The position numbers and the translations under genes were made by a program. The notes below the pieces were generated by a model. It was not told the origin of the DNA. It was given only the letters and a program-made list of their open reading frames with translations, and did not search any database. DNA of 64,000 nt, from positions 16,957 to 80,956 of the forward strand of contig NZ_VJON01000007.1 in NCBI RefSeq assembly GCF_007556685.1. The letters run 5' to 3'. This document shows positions 14,223-29,790 of this stretch, piece by piece; position 1 is the first letter of the stretch, and every line of letters starts with the position of its first letter. This stretch comes from Tepidimonas charontis (lineage in GTDB: Bacteria; Pseudomonadota; Gammaproteobacteria; Burkholderiales; Burkholderiaceae_C).

Positions 14223-14522
14223 ATGGCCGCTCAAACATCCATGTTGCACGTTCGTGTAGACGACAAACTCAAGGCCGAGGCCGCCGAAACGCTCGCGACT
14301 TTCGGCCTGACGGTTTCGGATGCTGTACGCATCCTGCTGACCCGCGTGGCGAAGGAAGGGGGGTTGCCGGCCGGCTTGACCGCTGACCCAGACGCCCATG
14401 ATGCTTGGTTCCGAGCCAAGGTGCGCGAAGCCCTGGCCGACACCCGGCCAGGCGTGCCGCATCAGCATGTCATGGACGAGGCGCAAGCCCTGATCGACAG
14501 GAAGCGCCGTGCCAGAGCTTGA
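14223..14522 (+). CDS. RelB/DinJ-family antitoxin
   Basis: 99 residues from ATG 14223, preceded by AGGAGA nine bases away. SMLHVRVDDKLKAEAAETLA and TFGLTVSDAVRILLTRVAKE is the DinJ-type ribbon-helix-helix with the characteristic G-x-T-x-S-D-A-x-R-x-x-L core. The tail (QHVMDEAQALIDRKRRAR) is the toxin-binding helix. The stop overlaps the toxin's GTG start by 14 bp. The partner toxin is inactivated by a 10-bp duplication, so this antitoxin may now act only as a repressor or as a cross-neutraliser. Confidence 0.87.
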   Translation: MAAQTSMLHVRVDDKLKAEAAETLATFGLTVSDAVRILLTRVAKEGGLPAGLTADPDAHDAWFRAKVREALADTRPGVPHQHVMDEAQALIDRKRRARA

Positions 14523-14806
14523 ATGGTCGCAACCAGCTCGCGCCGATCTGCTGGCGATTGTCGATTACATTTCGGACGACAACCCCGACGCTGCGCAAAG
14601 GCTGAAAGACGATATCGAGGCCAAAGCGGCGAAGCTGCCGGAGCATCCGAGGCTCTACCGGCCTGGCCGGGTTGAGGGCACGCGGGAAATGGTCGTGCGG
14701 GCAAACTATATCGTCGTATATCGTCGTGTACACGGAAGACCCTTTTACCGTGCGCATCCTGCGCGTGCTGCACGCCGCGCAGCAGTGGCCGCCGGGGCAG
14801 GACTAA
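14509..14806 (+). pseudogene. RelE/ParE-family toxin broken by a 10-bp tandem duplication
   Basis: From GTG 14509 the frame reads PELEWSQPARADLLAIVDYI, DNPDAAQRLKDDIEAKAAKL, HPRLYRPGRVEGTREMVVRA and NYIVVY, a standard ParE/RelE toxin. At that point TATATCGTCG is present twice in tandem, which shifts the frame. Removing one copy restores VYTEDPFTVRILRVLHAAQQ then WPPGQD and a stop at 14804-14806, the expected toxin C-terminus including the catalytic-side strand RILRVLHAAQQWP. The current frame runs on to 15000 as unrelated sequence, so the product should be inactive. Confidence 0.85.
14707..14726 (+). repeat. 10-bp tandem duplication inactivating the toxin
   Basis: TATATCGTCG at 14707-14716 and again at 14717-14726. 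A single copy gives a full-length toxin frame; the duplication is therefore recent and could revert by slippage. Confidence 0.9.
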
Positions 14807-14874
14807 GCATTATCGTTCCGCATGCATCGCAGCAACCGGGGCTGGGGCCACAGTCCCGGCCGGCGGGAGACACC

Positions 14875-14979
14875 ATGACCGCCTGCGCCCAGATCCTCAT
14901 CCGCGCCGTCGACGAGACGCGCGCGGCCTTCGGCTCGATCCAGCGCAACCTCGGGGGCCTGCTTGACGCCGCACGGCGG
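14875..14979 (+). pseudogene. Possible phage tail tape-measure N-terminal fragment
   Basis: ATG 14875 follows GGGAGA and opens MTACAQILIRAVDETRAAFG then SIQRNLGGLLDAARR, resembling the first residues of tail tape-measure proteins (AQxLIRAVDxTRxAFxSVQ). The frame is interrupted by an IS end at 14980. Too short for certainty. Confidence 0.3.
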
Positions 14980-15027
14980 TTGACATCCTCCCCCGCCTGA
15001 AGGGCGGGGCTTGCCGCGCACCGGGTC
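14980..15027 (-). repeat. Hybrid IS605-type end, inverted
   Basis: Read on the minus strand: GACCCGGTGCGCGGCAAGCC, identical to the left-end start at 13708-13727, joined directly to a right-end-type hairpin (ccgccc ttca ggcggg) and GGAGGATGTCAA. It looks like an end-to-end remnant left by internal deletion of the same element type, in opposite orientation to 13708-13958. Confidence 0.6.
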
Positions 15028-15029
15028 AA

Positions 15030-15287
15030 CGGTTCAGAAGCGGGAGGCGGGCGACAAGAAGCTCAGTGGTCCGTCCTGGAAACTTCTCCACCTGATCGAA
15101 CGCAAGGGCGCGAAGCCGTGTTGTAGGCTGAACCAGACGGGCACGCTGTTCTTCGCGAAGCGCCGACAAGGATGCAATTCCTGATGCGCGATAACGTGAA
15201 GGTCGGCGGGTGCGTTTGGCGGCATACGGCATCTACAGGCATCAGCAAGGGGATGATTCGTGATGGTATTTTTGCTGGTATCTGATC
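15030..15287 (+). repeat. Diverged duplicate of 12541-12785, including a higA 3' remnant
   Basis: Bases 15030-15125 still encode, with substitutions and at least one lost base, the HigA C-terminus (GDKKLSGPSWKLLHLIERKG), ending in a stop at about 15123-15125. The rest matches the non-coding DNA after the frameshifted higA. Together with the intact copy at 30158-30481, the window holds three relatives of this antitoxin. Confidence 0.6.
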
Positions 15288-15360
15288 AGGCAATTCTAGT
15301 AAAGTGCAGAAACATCAACATGTTACTCTGATCATTGATGATTGAGTGGGAGTAGCGCCC
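15255..15360 (+). repeat. Left flank of the defence island, related to 29170-29275
   Basis: ATGGTATTTTTGCTGGTATCTGAT (from about 15262), a ~60-bp AT-rich stretch, then TTGATGATTGAGTGGGAGT. The same order of motifs recurs at the other side of the island. The paired GGTAT units resemble integrase arm-type sites. From 15361 to 15612 I see no gene. Confidence 0.45.
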
Positions 15361-15612
15361 CGGACGTTGCAGGGCAGGGGCAGGGACCTCTGGCATTGCT
15401 ACCTGCCGGAACTGTTCGAGGAGCATGTCCTGGTCATCACAGGGATGCCGCATGCCGATGCGCGAACCTGACTGTTGCTGGCACTGGCGGACGGTATCAC
15501 GGCGGCCATGGGCCGCCGCACCGTCTTCTCCCGCAGGGCGCGGGTCGCTTTGCCAGCGATGCTCAGGAAGCCGTCTCGGAGCGATTCCAATGGCATCCAC
15601 CGATAAGGGCAG

Positions 15613-17376
15613 TCAGCTCAGCGCTTCCTGCACGGCCTTGATGATTGGTGCGTCGTTCTTGTGGGTCAGGATTTCAGGCAGCCTGTCCGCCGGGATCAGC
15701 AGGACGGCCTGGCTTTCCCAGCCCATGTCGCCGGGGTGGCCGCTGATACGGCGGGCTAGGTAATAGCGGGTGTAGCTCGTTGATCGGGGCACATCCACCA
15801 GAAAACGGGTCAGCTGTACGCGGAGGCCGGCTTCTTCGTAGGCTTCCCGGATTGCTGCGGCTTGCAGGCTAGTGCCGGGGGAGTAGGTGCCCTTGGGGAA
15901 GGTCGCCTGGTAACCGCCGTAGGCGTTGCTGGGGGCCACTGCCCAGACACGCCCGTCGTCCTCAACGATGACCACGCCGGCTGCGGCTTTCTTGCCTTTG
16001 GGGAGGTTGAAGTCGGGTTCTTCCACCGGATGTTGCTCAGCCACTCGTTGCCACCCGGCGCGGTCGGTTGGCGCATCATCCCATGAGGCAAAGGGTATCG
16101 CTGCCAGTTCTGACGGCATCGGGCCATCCGGGATGACGATAGCGATGCTCTCGGGATCCTGCCAGGTCCACAGGGCCGTGGGCGTGCTGGGGTGGGCGAG
16201 CTTGACGGGATTGCCGTTATCATCGCGGCGCGGGTGTACCGGCGGGCCGGGCTGGAGAATTTCTTCCTCGTCCTCGAGTGCGTCGTCTTCCTCCAGTTCT
16301 GCATCCAGGGCCTCCAGCTCGCGCAGCAATTCCTCGAAGCGGGATTGCTGATTTTCGTCAACAGGCACTTCGTCGAAATCCTCCGGGTTCTCTTCAGGCA
16401 CGAGGCAATTCCCGGCTTCTTCGTCCCGCTGCATGAAGCGTGAGCGGTTCGCCCAGGTGAAGTCACTGAGTGTTACATCCGGGAAGTAAAGCGTGTGAGT
16501 CCCCAGGATCACACTGGCAGTGAATTCGCGCAGGACGGCGACAAACTCGAACAGCGCGTTCAGGTTGTGAGGAGACGAGTCATTGGCCCAGTCGGCGATG
16601 ATTTTTGCAATTGTCGTCGACAGGCCGGCCAGTCCTTCGCTGAGGATGCAGTGCAGGTTCTCATCGGCGTACCAGTCCGGGTCCAGCGCCAGCGTCCGGA
16701 TGACAGCCTTGCCCAATCCCTGCTCGGTGCGCCAGGCTTCCAGTCCGTGGAAACTCTCGTCAGCGCCGCTGAGCACCGATGCAATGCGTTCGTTGGCGCT
16801 CAGCACATCGGAGAAGCTGGCGGGTTCATAATCGGGCAAGGCATCCAGCCCGGAACAGTACTTGGGCAGCTCCTTGCAGAGGATGCGCCAGAAATATGGG
16901 GTAATCAGCTCCATGACCACGGAGGGAGAACCCAGATAGTTGGGTTGTGCCGCCTCCTTCAGGGCAGAGACGAAGCTTGACTCGTGGGGCTGATGGGCCT
17001 CGTCGCTGGCGTAATAGCTCAGCACGTCGAGCAAGGTATTCCAGGCGTCATCGCGGGTGCCGCCATAGTCGGGCCCCAGGTTGATCCTTACCCTGCGCGC
17101 AACCCCGCCGTCACCGTCGTCGTCGAACACCACCTCGTACATCTTGATGCCCGTCCAGCTGCGGTGGATATGCAGAATGTTGTCCTCAAAATAGAGGAAC
17201 CACTTCTCGTTCTGATCGGACGGGATGAACCCGAGCCGGAGGTTGTGCATGTGCGCGGCGTTGAAATGCAGCTCGATTTTCATGTCCTCATACGAGGCAG
17301 GCATCGGCTTGAGGTCTGGCCAATCGCTCTTGGTGGCGATATGCATGGTTGCGGCTCCGTTGCAAAAGGGCTTCAC
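15613..17376 (-). CDS. Large Nudix-fusion protein, last gene of the defence operon
   Basis: 587 residues from ATG 17376 (ATG at 17346 is an alternative). The C-terminal ~120 residues are a Nudix hydrolase domain: AAGVVIVEDDGRVWAVAPSN, FPKGTYSPGTSLQAAAIREA, YEEAGL. The Nudix box keeps REAYEEAGL (510-518), which holds the metal-binding glutamates, but the earlier conserved Glu of Gx5E is Thr (PGTS for PGES). The N-terminal ~450 residues are not recognised; they include a strand-rich segment (WFLYFEDNILHIHRSWTGIK) and a very acidic linker (LDAELEEDDALEDEEEI). Nudix enzymes cleave nucleoside-diphosphate-linked compounds. It starts 95 bp after the Res stop on the same strand. Confidence 0.7.
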   Translation of the reverse strand: MKPFCNGAATMHIATKSDWPDLKPMPASYEDMKIELHFNAAHMHNLRLGFIPSDQNEKWFLYFEDNILHIHRSWTGIKMYEVVFDDDGDGGVARRVRINLGPDYGGTRDDAWNTLLDVLSYYASDEAHQPHESSFVSALKEAAQPNYLGSPSVVMELITPYFWRILCKELPKYCSGLDALPDYEPASFSDVLSANERIASVLSGADESFHGLEAWRTEQGLGKAVIRTLALDPDWYADENLHCILSEGLAGLSTTIAKIIADWANDSSPHNLNALFEFVAVLREFTASVILGTHTLYFPDVTLSDFTWANRSRFMQRDEEAGNCLVPEENPEDFDEVPVDENQQSRFEELLRELEALDAELEEDDALEDEEEILQPGPPVHPRRDDNGNPVKLAHPSTPTALWTWQDPESIAIVIPDGPMPSELAAIPFASWDDAPTDRAGWQRVAEQHPVEEPDFNLPKGKKAAAGVVIVEDDGRVWAVAPSNAYGGYQATFPKGTYSPGTSLQAAAIREAYEEAGLRVQLTRFLVDVPRSTSYTRYYLARRISGHPGDMGWESQAVLLIPADRLPEILTHKNDAPIIKAVQEALS

Positions 17377-17470
17377 GCCCTCATTGAGTCGGCCTGCATG
17401 ACAGTCACAACCGACGGGCAGGCCTTTGGTTCAAGAAGATAGTCCGCGTGCAGGCTTTTCCTGTTCTCGA

Positions 17471-20400
17471 TCATGACTGGGAAGCGTCTGGCCCAGGCAC
17501 GGCTGCTTCCAGCAACTGGCGGATATAGCTATCCCCGTCTTCCTCCTGAAACAGGATGTGTTTTTTCTGCATCTCGCCCTTGGTGATGCCCCAAAGCTTG
17601 CTCATTTCATGCGAGGGCGTGTTCGAGACGATGAAGGACTCGAGCACAACATCAGGCTGTCCCAGCCGCTTCTCGATGTCCTTGACGGTTTCGTAGAAGC
17701 TGATCTTGGGGTCCTGGAGGCCGACGTTGCGGATGCCTTTGGGGTCGACAAAGGTCACGCGCTGCCGTTTGCCTTGGAGCTGCCAGATGATGAAGTCCGG
17801 GTGGAAGTTGCCGGCCTCGAAGAAGCCGACGCCACGGCCCTTGCTGAGGTTGCGCAGCAGGTAGAGTTCGCGTTCCGCAAAATAGCCGGGGTTGGCGTCG
17901 TGGAACGCCTTCAGGTCCTCGATGAACCGGCGCTCGCCCTTGTTGAGAGGCGCGGGTGAGATCTCGACTGCACTGCCGTCCAGGAACAGCAACGGCTGGT
18001 AGAGGTGTCGCCCGAACCAGATCGCCTTGAGGCCCCGGAACTCCCAGTCCTTCAGATTCCCTTGCTCGATGGCCTCTTTCAGCTCTTTCAGTTTTGCGAC
18101 GATTTCCTGCTGCGATTCCTCGATCAGGATCCGGTAACCGTATTCGGCGCCATCCTCACTCAGGATGGATGGGAAGTTGGGATCGTCCTCGGTGAGGTCA
18201 CGGTATTCCAGGTGCGGCAATTCCCACTCTTTCTTGCGGAAGGTGTAGTAGCGCTCCACGTACTTGCGCAGCAGGGCCTGGGCGATTTCCTGCCATACGC
18301 GCACCTTTTCGAACGCGTCGAAGGCCAGCTCCGATGCAGGGATCAGCAGCCGGTACCAGCTGGTGTCCACCAGCAATGCAGCGATGCCGGAACGGGGCAG
18401 GTTGAGGTTGTGCCAGCCACGCTCGGCCTTGAAACGTTCGAGGTCGAAGTACAGCTGGTCGAGGTCCAGGAAGGCGATGTGCTGCTTCGTCAGGTGCGCC
18501 TCATTGGGGGCGCCTTCGTCCTCGCTGCCCGATACCCCGTCGGACTTCATGGCCTGGATCTTCGGGTACCAGTTCAGCACCACCTGGTTCTTTTGCAGGT
18601 AGGCCGTGGCGGGCTCAAGGTCGGGGCGCGGGGGCTGGAGGGTCGGAACCGGCCCCAGCTTGCGGAAGGCGTCGCCAAACTCGGTCTTGATGCCGTTGAT
18701 CTCCTTCTTGAGGCGGATCGTCTTGAGCGGCTTCGTGCCCAGGTTCCGGATGACCGGCAGGATGAATTCGATGCGTTCTTCGTTGGCGGGTAATCCTTCA
18801 TCTTCCAGGAACTTCCGGAACTGTTCCATGTAGTCGGCACGGACGCCGAAGATATGCAGCGTTTCGAGCAGGTCGATGTACCTGGGCCGTTTCAGCGCCG
18901 CGGGGAGGGTTGCACGCACGCTGCGCTTGAGGCTCATGCCGTAACCCTTCAACCGCACACCGCGGCCGAAGAGCTGGATGATCTGCGCGCCCTCGCTGCG
19001 CCCAACGTTCATCAGTCCCATGGTGCTCACACGCCAGCTGCTCCAGCCCTCGGTGAACTTCTTCGAACCAATGAGCACGTTGACGGCGGAGTGCGGCTTG
19101 TCCAGCTCGTGGAACAGCGATCCGGCAAATTCCCGCTCGGCAACATGCAAGCCGCTGGTTTCGCACAGCTTCACCAGCTTGGTGTCGTCACCGACATTGA
19201 TGACGCCAAAAAACGCGTTGTCGCCCACGCGCACGCCAATTTCGCCGGCGGCGCCCTTCAGGTTCTCGACGTGCAGCTGGCCGCCTGCGGGAGCGTTGAA
19301 CAGGGTCGCCAGTGTTTCGTCGAAAATCTGTTCCGGCGACAGGCCGCAGGTGTTCAGGTAGGCGAAACGGCCCGCGAACAGGTTCTTGCCGGTGGCCGTC
19401 AGCAACCCTTCGTCCAGCACGCGCCGGATGCGTTCGGTGCTGTCCTGGCGATTCGCCACGTAGGTGGCCAGGAACTTCAGGATGGCCACGACGTCGGACA
19501 CATCCTTTTTGTCCTCCTTGCGCACGGCATTGACGCTGCCGCCCACGAAGACCCACAACGGCTTTTCGATGTTGAACGGGCGCAGGCTCGCTTCCTGTTC
19601 CCGGTACAGCCGCTGCTGCTGGAAGAACGACAGCAGGCAGGCGGTGAGGTAGGTCCTCATCCATTCCTCGTTGCGATCGTCCTCCAGGTTGAGGATGTGA
19701 TAGTCCTTGCCGAAACCGTCGCCGTAGAACCAGCGGTACGAATAGTCGAACAGCGTGCTGCGCGCGTAGAGGTCGGTCAGATCGCGGTTACCGGCCACGG
19801 CCTGGCCGAAGGTGGCGGAATATTCGAACGAGAAGCCCTTTTCGCACAGCGCGTTGCGGAACTTCATCCAAGCCCCGTCGCCGCCTGCCGAAGCACCGCG
19901 GTGCCCTTCATCGACGAGGACAAGGTTGTTGCCCTCGAAGGCATCCACCGCCACCGTCTTCTCGCCCATCTCCTCCTTCAGCTTGGTGACCTCCAGGATT
20001 TCCACCGCACGGCCGGCGAACAGGCCGCGCCCGTCCTTGTTGAAGATTTCCGCCTCGATGCCCGACTTCTGGAATTCGCGCAGATGCTGCTGCGACAGCC
20101 CTTCGTTGGGCGTGAGCAGGATGATCCGGTTCAGCTCGCGCGAAAGACCATGTGTTTCCAGAAACCGCTGGTACTGGAGGATGTTGGCATGCATGAGCAG
20201 CGTCTTGCCGCTGCCGGTGGCCATCCAGAACGCGATCTTGTTGAGCTGGAGGCGAGGGTCCTCGGACTCCTCCAGTGCCGCGATCCGGTCCGCTTCCGGG
20301 AGCGTCTCGTTCAGCGCCGCAATGCGCGCGTTGAGTGCCTGCCGCAGACCGGCGGGGTCGCGGAAGTAGCGGTCGAGGTAGATTTCCGTGAACAGCAGCG

Positions 20401-20785
20401 CCAGGTACTGGAAGTACTTCCAGACGATCGGCTCCTCACCCCGGGTGATGCGCCGGTCGTTGAGGCGCTGCGTGACCGAAACGATGGCCTGGTCGTACTC
20501 CAGCAGCTGCTCGTCCGTCAGCTCCGGCCTGTTCTCCGGGGGCAGATGCAGGCACAGGGCGTGGTGGAAGCGGTGGATGTTGTCCGCGTCCAGTCCTTCC
20601 AGCGACTCGTCTTTCAAGTGAGCGGCGAGCTGGTCGAAACGCTCGACCCCGAACAGACCGAGCAGCCACTGGTTGAGGGCGAGCTTGCGGTTGAACGGCA
20701 ACGACGCGCGGGCCGCGGCGGCCCGGCCGCGCGCAGACGCCTTGGGCGAAGCTGCATCGTTCTTGCGAGGACGTCCGCGCGGCAT
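17471..20785 (-). CDS. Type III restriction (Res)-like DEAD helicase-nuclease
   Basis: 1104 residues. Superfamily-2 helicase motifs are clear: ATGSGKT (189-195, motif I), VDEGHRG (DEGH box 292-295, motif II), SATFGQAV (motif III) and [13 protein letters not shown] (motif VI). The C-terminus has a PD-(D/E)xK-like nuclease pattern, HPDFIIWQ followed by [11 protein letters not shown]. The N-terminus is basic ([10 protein letters not shown], an AT-hook-like GRPRK). Type III Res subunits translocate along DNA and cut when bound to a Mod subunit. It begins at the stop of a 36-codon frame and lies downstream of the Mod-like gene, with fic in between, unlike the usual mod-res order. Confidence 0.85.
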   Translation of the reverse strand: MPRGRPRKNDAASPKASARGRAAAARASLPFNRKLALNQWLLGLFGVERFDQLAAHLKDESLEGLDADNIHRFHHALCLHLPPENRPELTDEQLLEYDQAIVSVTQRLNDRRITRGEEPIVWKYFQYLALLFTEIYLDRYFRDPAGLRQALNARIAALNETLPEADRIAALEESEDPRLQLNKIAFWMATGSGKTLLMHANILQYQRFLETHGLSRELNRIILLTPNEGLSQQHLREFQKSGIEAEIFNKDGRGLFAGRAVEILEVTKLKEEMGEKTVAVDAFEGNNLVLVDEGHRGASAGGDGAWMKFRNALCEKGFSFEYSATFGQAVAGNRDLTDLYARSTLFDYSYRWFYGDGFGKDYHILNLEDDRNEEWMRTYLTACLLSFFQQQRLYREQEASLRPFNIEKPLWVFVGGSVNAVRKEDKKDVSDVVAILKFLATYVANRQDSTERIRRVLDEGLLTATGKNLFAGRFAYLNTCGLSPEQIFDETLATLFNAPAGGQLHVENLKGAAGEIGVRVGDNAFFGVINVGDDTKLVKLCETSGLHVAEREFAGSLFHELDKPHSAVNVLIGSKKFTEGWSSWRVSTMGLMNVGRSEGAQIIQLFGRGVRLKGYGMSLKRSVRATLPAALKRPRYIDLLETLHIFGVRADYMEQFRKFLEDEGLPANEERIEFILPVIRNLGTKPLKTIRLKKEINGIKTEFGDAFRKLGPVPTLQPPRPDLEPATAYLQKNQVVLNWYPKIQAMKSDGVSGSEDEGAPNEAHLTKQHIAFLDLDQLYFDLERFKAERGWHNLNLPRSGIAALLVDTSWYRLLIPASELAFDAFEKVRVWQEIAQALLRKYVERYYTFRKKEWELPHLEYRDLTEDDPNFPSILSEDGAEYGYRILIEESQQEIVAKLKELKEAIEQGNLKDWEFRGLKAIWFGRHLYQPLLFLDGSAVEISPAPLNKGERRFIEDLKAFHDANPGYFAERELYLLRNLSKGRGVGFFEAGNFHPDFIIWQLQGKRQRVTFVDPKGIRNVGLQDPKISFYETVKDIEKRLGQPDVVLESFIVSNTPSHEMSKLWGITKGEMQKKHILFQEEDGDSYIRQLLEAAVPGPDASQS

Positions 20786-20895
20786 CAGGCAGCCTCCTTC
20801 CGCTTGTCGCTCATTGGATAGCAGCTACGGCGTTTGTTGATCATTTTTGATAACAAAGTGATCGACAAGGCGCCTTGTTGTGAATGGGTGAGCAT
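20785..20895 (-). CDS. 36-aa linker frame between fic and res
   Basis: [20 protein letters not shown] then [16 protein letters not shown]. Its ATG overlaps the fic stop (TGATG) and its TGA overlaps the res ATG (TGATG), so it bridges the gap exactly. It also contains the Shine-Dalgarno-like GGAAGGAGG used by res. It could be a genuine micropeptide or only a coupling device that keeps ribosomes on the mRNA. No homology recognised. Confidence 0.4.
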   Translation of the reverse strand: MLTHSQQGALSITLLSKMINKRRSCYPMSDKRKEAA

Positions 20896-22006
20896 CAAAA
20901 CACCTCCCTGCCTTCGGCGATGTTGAGCAGCGCCGGAAAGACCAGCACCGCTGAGCGGCGCCCGCTGGACTCCATTAACTCTTTGATAATCTTGTGTTTT
21001 TTGAGGACGCCCAGAAACCGCCGGGCGGTCGGCGCCGGGATGCCGGCCATCTGGACGAAGTCCGAGGCGCTGAAGATGGGGCGGGCAAACAGCCACTCCA
21101 GGGCGTGGACCGCGTACTGGGAGCGGGTCATCTCCGGCAGGCGGAGTTTGAGGCTCCCATGCAGTTCGAGGATGGCCTGCGTGCGACGCAGGTTCTCCTC
21201 AGCCTGGGTCCGCACGGCTTCCAGGAAGAAGCCGCACCATCCCGTCCAGTCGTCGTCCCGGGAGACGGCCAGCAGCCGTTCGTAGTACTCGTCCCGGTGT
21301 GCCTCCAGCCAGGCGCTGAGGTAGAACATGGGCCGCCGAATCAGGCCCTTCTGCCACAGGAAGAGGGGCACCAGCATACGCCCCAGCCGGCCGTTGCCGT
21401 CCAGGAACGGGTGCAGGGCCTCGAACTCTGCGTGGAGGATGGCAAGCTGGATCAGCCGGTCTGGCGCCTCCTCGTGCAGGTATCTCTCCCAGGCGCTCAT
21501 GGCATCGGGTAGCTTGTCGGCGCCGATGGGGACGAACCTCGCCTGCTCGATGGCGCAGCCGCTTGGGCCAATCCAGTTGGGAATGCGCCTGTACTCCCCC
21601 GGCGCCTTATTTTGGCCCCGCACCCCGTCTAGCAGCACCCGGTGCATCTCGCGGATCACCCGCTGGGACAGGGGCAACTCTGCCAGGAGTCGCTCGGCCT
21701 CGCGCATTGCCGCACGGTAGTTCAGTACTTCGCGGATGTCCTCGCGGCGCTCGGGGGAAATGTCCTCCCGGCCCGCCTCGAACTCCAGCACCTCGCCCAT
21801 CGTGGCCTGGGTACCTTCGATACGCGACGAGAGCACCGCTTCCTGGGTGGTCAGCGGCGAGAGCAGGATGTCCGGGTTCGGCACGGCGGCCAGCATGCCA
21901 TCATAACGGGCGACTGCCGCGGCCGCCGGACCGATCAGCGGGATAAGCCGCGGCCAGTCCAGCTCCCGCGGGGGGAACCGGCCCTCGTGGTAATGGACCG
22001 GAGCCA

Positions 22007-22007
<1 letters not shown>
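20895..22007 (-). CDS. Fic/DOC-family AMP-transferase (class II)
   Basis: 370 residues. The catalytic motif is canonical: [12 protein letters not shown] (H199). The N-terminal inhibitory helix is SSRIEG (S60, E64), the class II (S/T)xxxE(G/N) motif placed before the Fic core, so the enzyme is predicted to be auto-inhibited. A Fic_N domain (about 1-95) precedes, and a winged-helix ([20 protein letters not shown], ~320) follows, suggesting DNA binding or autoregulation. Fic proteins transfer AMP to protein hydroxyls. The ATG overlaps the methyltransferase stop by one base (TAATG), placing it firmly inside the restriction-type operon, where it is not a standard component. Confidence 0.88.
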
Positions 22008-25264
<3,257 letters not shown>

Positions 25265-25307
25265 GTCGTTTTCGTCCTGTTGAATCCTTGGCGGGCGCGT
25301 CGCTTCG

Positions 25308-28194
<2,887 letters not shown>

Positions 28195-28208
<14 letters not shown>

Positions 28209-29052
28209 CGCCCACCTCCCCGTTCAACAGCACGATCTGCTGGTCCGCCGGGCTCCGGGTGGACGGGTCAGCGTCCAGGCCGAGACGTTTGATCGCGTAG
28301 TAGAGCATGGCCTTGCGGACAGTGATGCTGGCCTTGCCTCCCTGCATGCCGTAGTCGAGCGCCACCACTTTCTTCTGCGCGTCGGACAGCCCCGGGTGCG
28401 GACCGATTTCCAGCGTGATGTGCGTGTGCCAGTCGGCATCCTGGCCGGGGTCCGCGTCACTGGGGCGGCTGTCCCGGATGCCAAGGATGCGCGCCAGCAG
28501 GAAGTCCTTGAAGCATTGGTCGGTGAAGCACCAGGCCCGCGCGTGCCAGCGGAAACCATCGAATGCGATGGCATGGGGCGCGATCCAGCGCCAGCGTGGG
28601 GCCGGGCTGGAAAGCGACTGGTATTCGATTTCGATGGCCCGTCTGCTGTGAATGGCCTGGAGCACGGCGCGCAGGTGGCCGGCATCGATGCCCCGAGCGG
28701 GGTTGCGCACCGTATCGAAGTCCGGCATCTGGCCGATCCAGGTTTCCTCCTGCGAGACGATGCCGTCGGAGATCGACCGCAATTGGGACAGGTAGCTCGC
28801 CGGGTCCGGTTTCAGGAACAGGGGCTCGAAGCGGTCGCCGCGGACGTAGGCGCGGGCGCTCTTGTCGTAGAGCATGTTGCCCGGCGCCATGCCGAGGTAG
28901 CGGTTGAGGTCAGTGGAGGCCTGGTTGATCGAGATCCCGAAGGCGGCCATCAGGTCGCCGCGGTTGACATGGCCTTCCCAGAACAGCCGGAACTCGATGA
29001 ACTCGAGCCGGCGCTCAATGCCCCATCGAACGCTGCCTTGCTTTGCCCCCAC
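28195..29052 (-). CDS. WYL-domain regulator (BrxR/CapW-like), first gene of the defence operon
   Basis: 285 residues from GTG 29052. An N-terminal winged helix (LEFIEFRLFWEGHVNRGDLM, AFGISINQASTDLNRYL) is followed by a WYL domain (AIEIEYQSLSSPAPRWRWIA, PHAIAFDGFRWHARAWC) and a C-terminal WCX extension. BrxR and CapW proteins of this layout are homodimeric repressors that control BREX, CBASS and other defence operons and bind inverted repeats in the promoter. It is the first gene of the unit and the 280-bp region upstream is non-coding, so it probably represses itself and the helicase-methyltransferase genes. Confidence 0.87.
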
Positions 29053-29169
29053 CTTTGCCCCCAGTGACCCGCATCGAAATTGTATTCGACCATTTTCTGG
29101 TTGGTTTTTAAAGGAGGAGGCTGCGGCAGGTGGCCCAGCGTCGTGGGGGAGAGGGCGGTGGTGCAGTCA

Positions 29170-29275
29170 GTGAGTTATGGTATTTTTCATGGTATTTGAT
29201 GGCAAAGCGTCTTAGTAACCTATTGATCTATATGAGATTAAAGCGTAAATTGATGTTCGAGTGGGAGTGATACCG
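29170..29275 (+). repeat. Right flank of the defence island, related to 15255-15360
   Basis: ATGGTATTTTTCATGGTATTTGAT (from 29176), an AT-rich spacer with CTTAGTAA, and TTGATGTTCGAGTGGGAGT (29253-29271), in the same order and orientation as the left flank. Candidate attachment or recombination sequences. The region 29053-29332 holds no gene; the operon promoter must lie in 29053-29170 (a TACAAT box reads leftward near 29082). Confidence 0.45.
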
Positions 29276-29332
29276 CTTCCGGCAGCAGCCGGCAGGAACG
29301 GGCGCCAAACACATCCATGTGCCCCGCGTCAA

Positions 29333-29690
29333 TTACCTTGGCCGGTCGACGGCGGCCAGCGTAATGGCCGGCTCGGCAAGCACATGATCCCAGCTGGAGA
29401 ACGGCTGTTTGGCCGTAATCGCCAGACTCTTGCGTTCGTAGCGCTCGGCGATCAGTTCGAACAGCACGGAGGTCTCGCCTTGGTCGCGGCGCACGTAGCT
29501 GAAGTCGTCGCAGATTAACAGGTCGAAGCGGTCGAACTTGTTGGCGAGCTCAGCCGGCAGTCGCAGGTCGCGCCGAGCCGCCTGCAAGCGCTGCACCAAG
29601 TCGCCCGTGCGAGTGAAGAGCACTCGATAGCCGCGCTTGATCAGCGCGTGGCCCAGGTCGGCAACCAGCCGTGCGCGGCTCGCCCTTGAA
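29333..29690 (-). pseudogene. IstB (IS21 helper ATPase), internal fragment
   Basis: On the minus strand: VADLGHALIKRGYRVLFTRT, GDLVQRLQAARRDLRLPAEL, FDLLICDDFSYVRRDQGETS (Walker B), VLFELIAERYERKSLAITAK and QPFSSWDHVLAEPAITLAAV. The Walker A region upstream and the C-terminal end after AAVDR are missing, and istA is absent. IstB is the AAA+ target-selection factor of IS21-type transposition; this copy is dead. Confidence 0.75.
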
Positions 29691-29754
29691 CGACCACACG
29701 GTCTTCAACACTGCAGATCGTGACCGACCGTCTGCACGGAGAGCAAGGAACCTC

Positions 29755-29784
29755 TCGACACATAGTGCCACTGGGTGGCATACT
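29755..29784 (+). promoter_or_regulatory. higBA promoter with palindromic operator
   Basis: TCGACA (29755-29760), 18-bp spacer, CATACT (29779-29784) fit a -35/-10 pair. Within the spacer lies the perfect inverted repeat TGCCACTGGGTGGCA (29766-29780), well placed for repression by HigA. The -10 box is only seven bases from the higB ATG, so the transcript may be leaderless. Confidence 0.5.
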
Positions 29785-29790
29785 TTGCAA

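Noticed and set aside
15361..15612. Plus-strand frames between the island flank and the Nudix gene
   Set aside because: Short, without ribosome sites or motifs; probably decayed non-coding DNA.
18854..20821. A 655-codon plus-strand frame
   Set aside because: Antisense to the Res-like gene; composition typical of a GC-bias shadow, no motifs or ribosome site.
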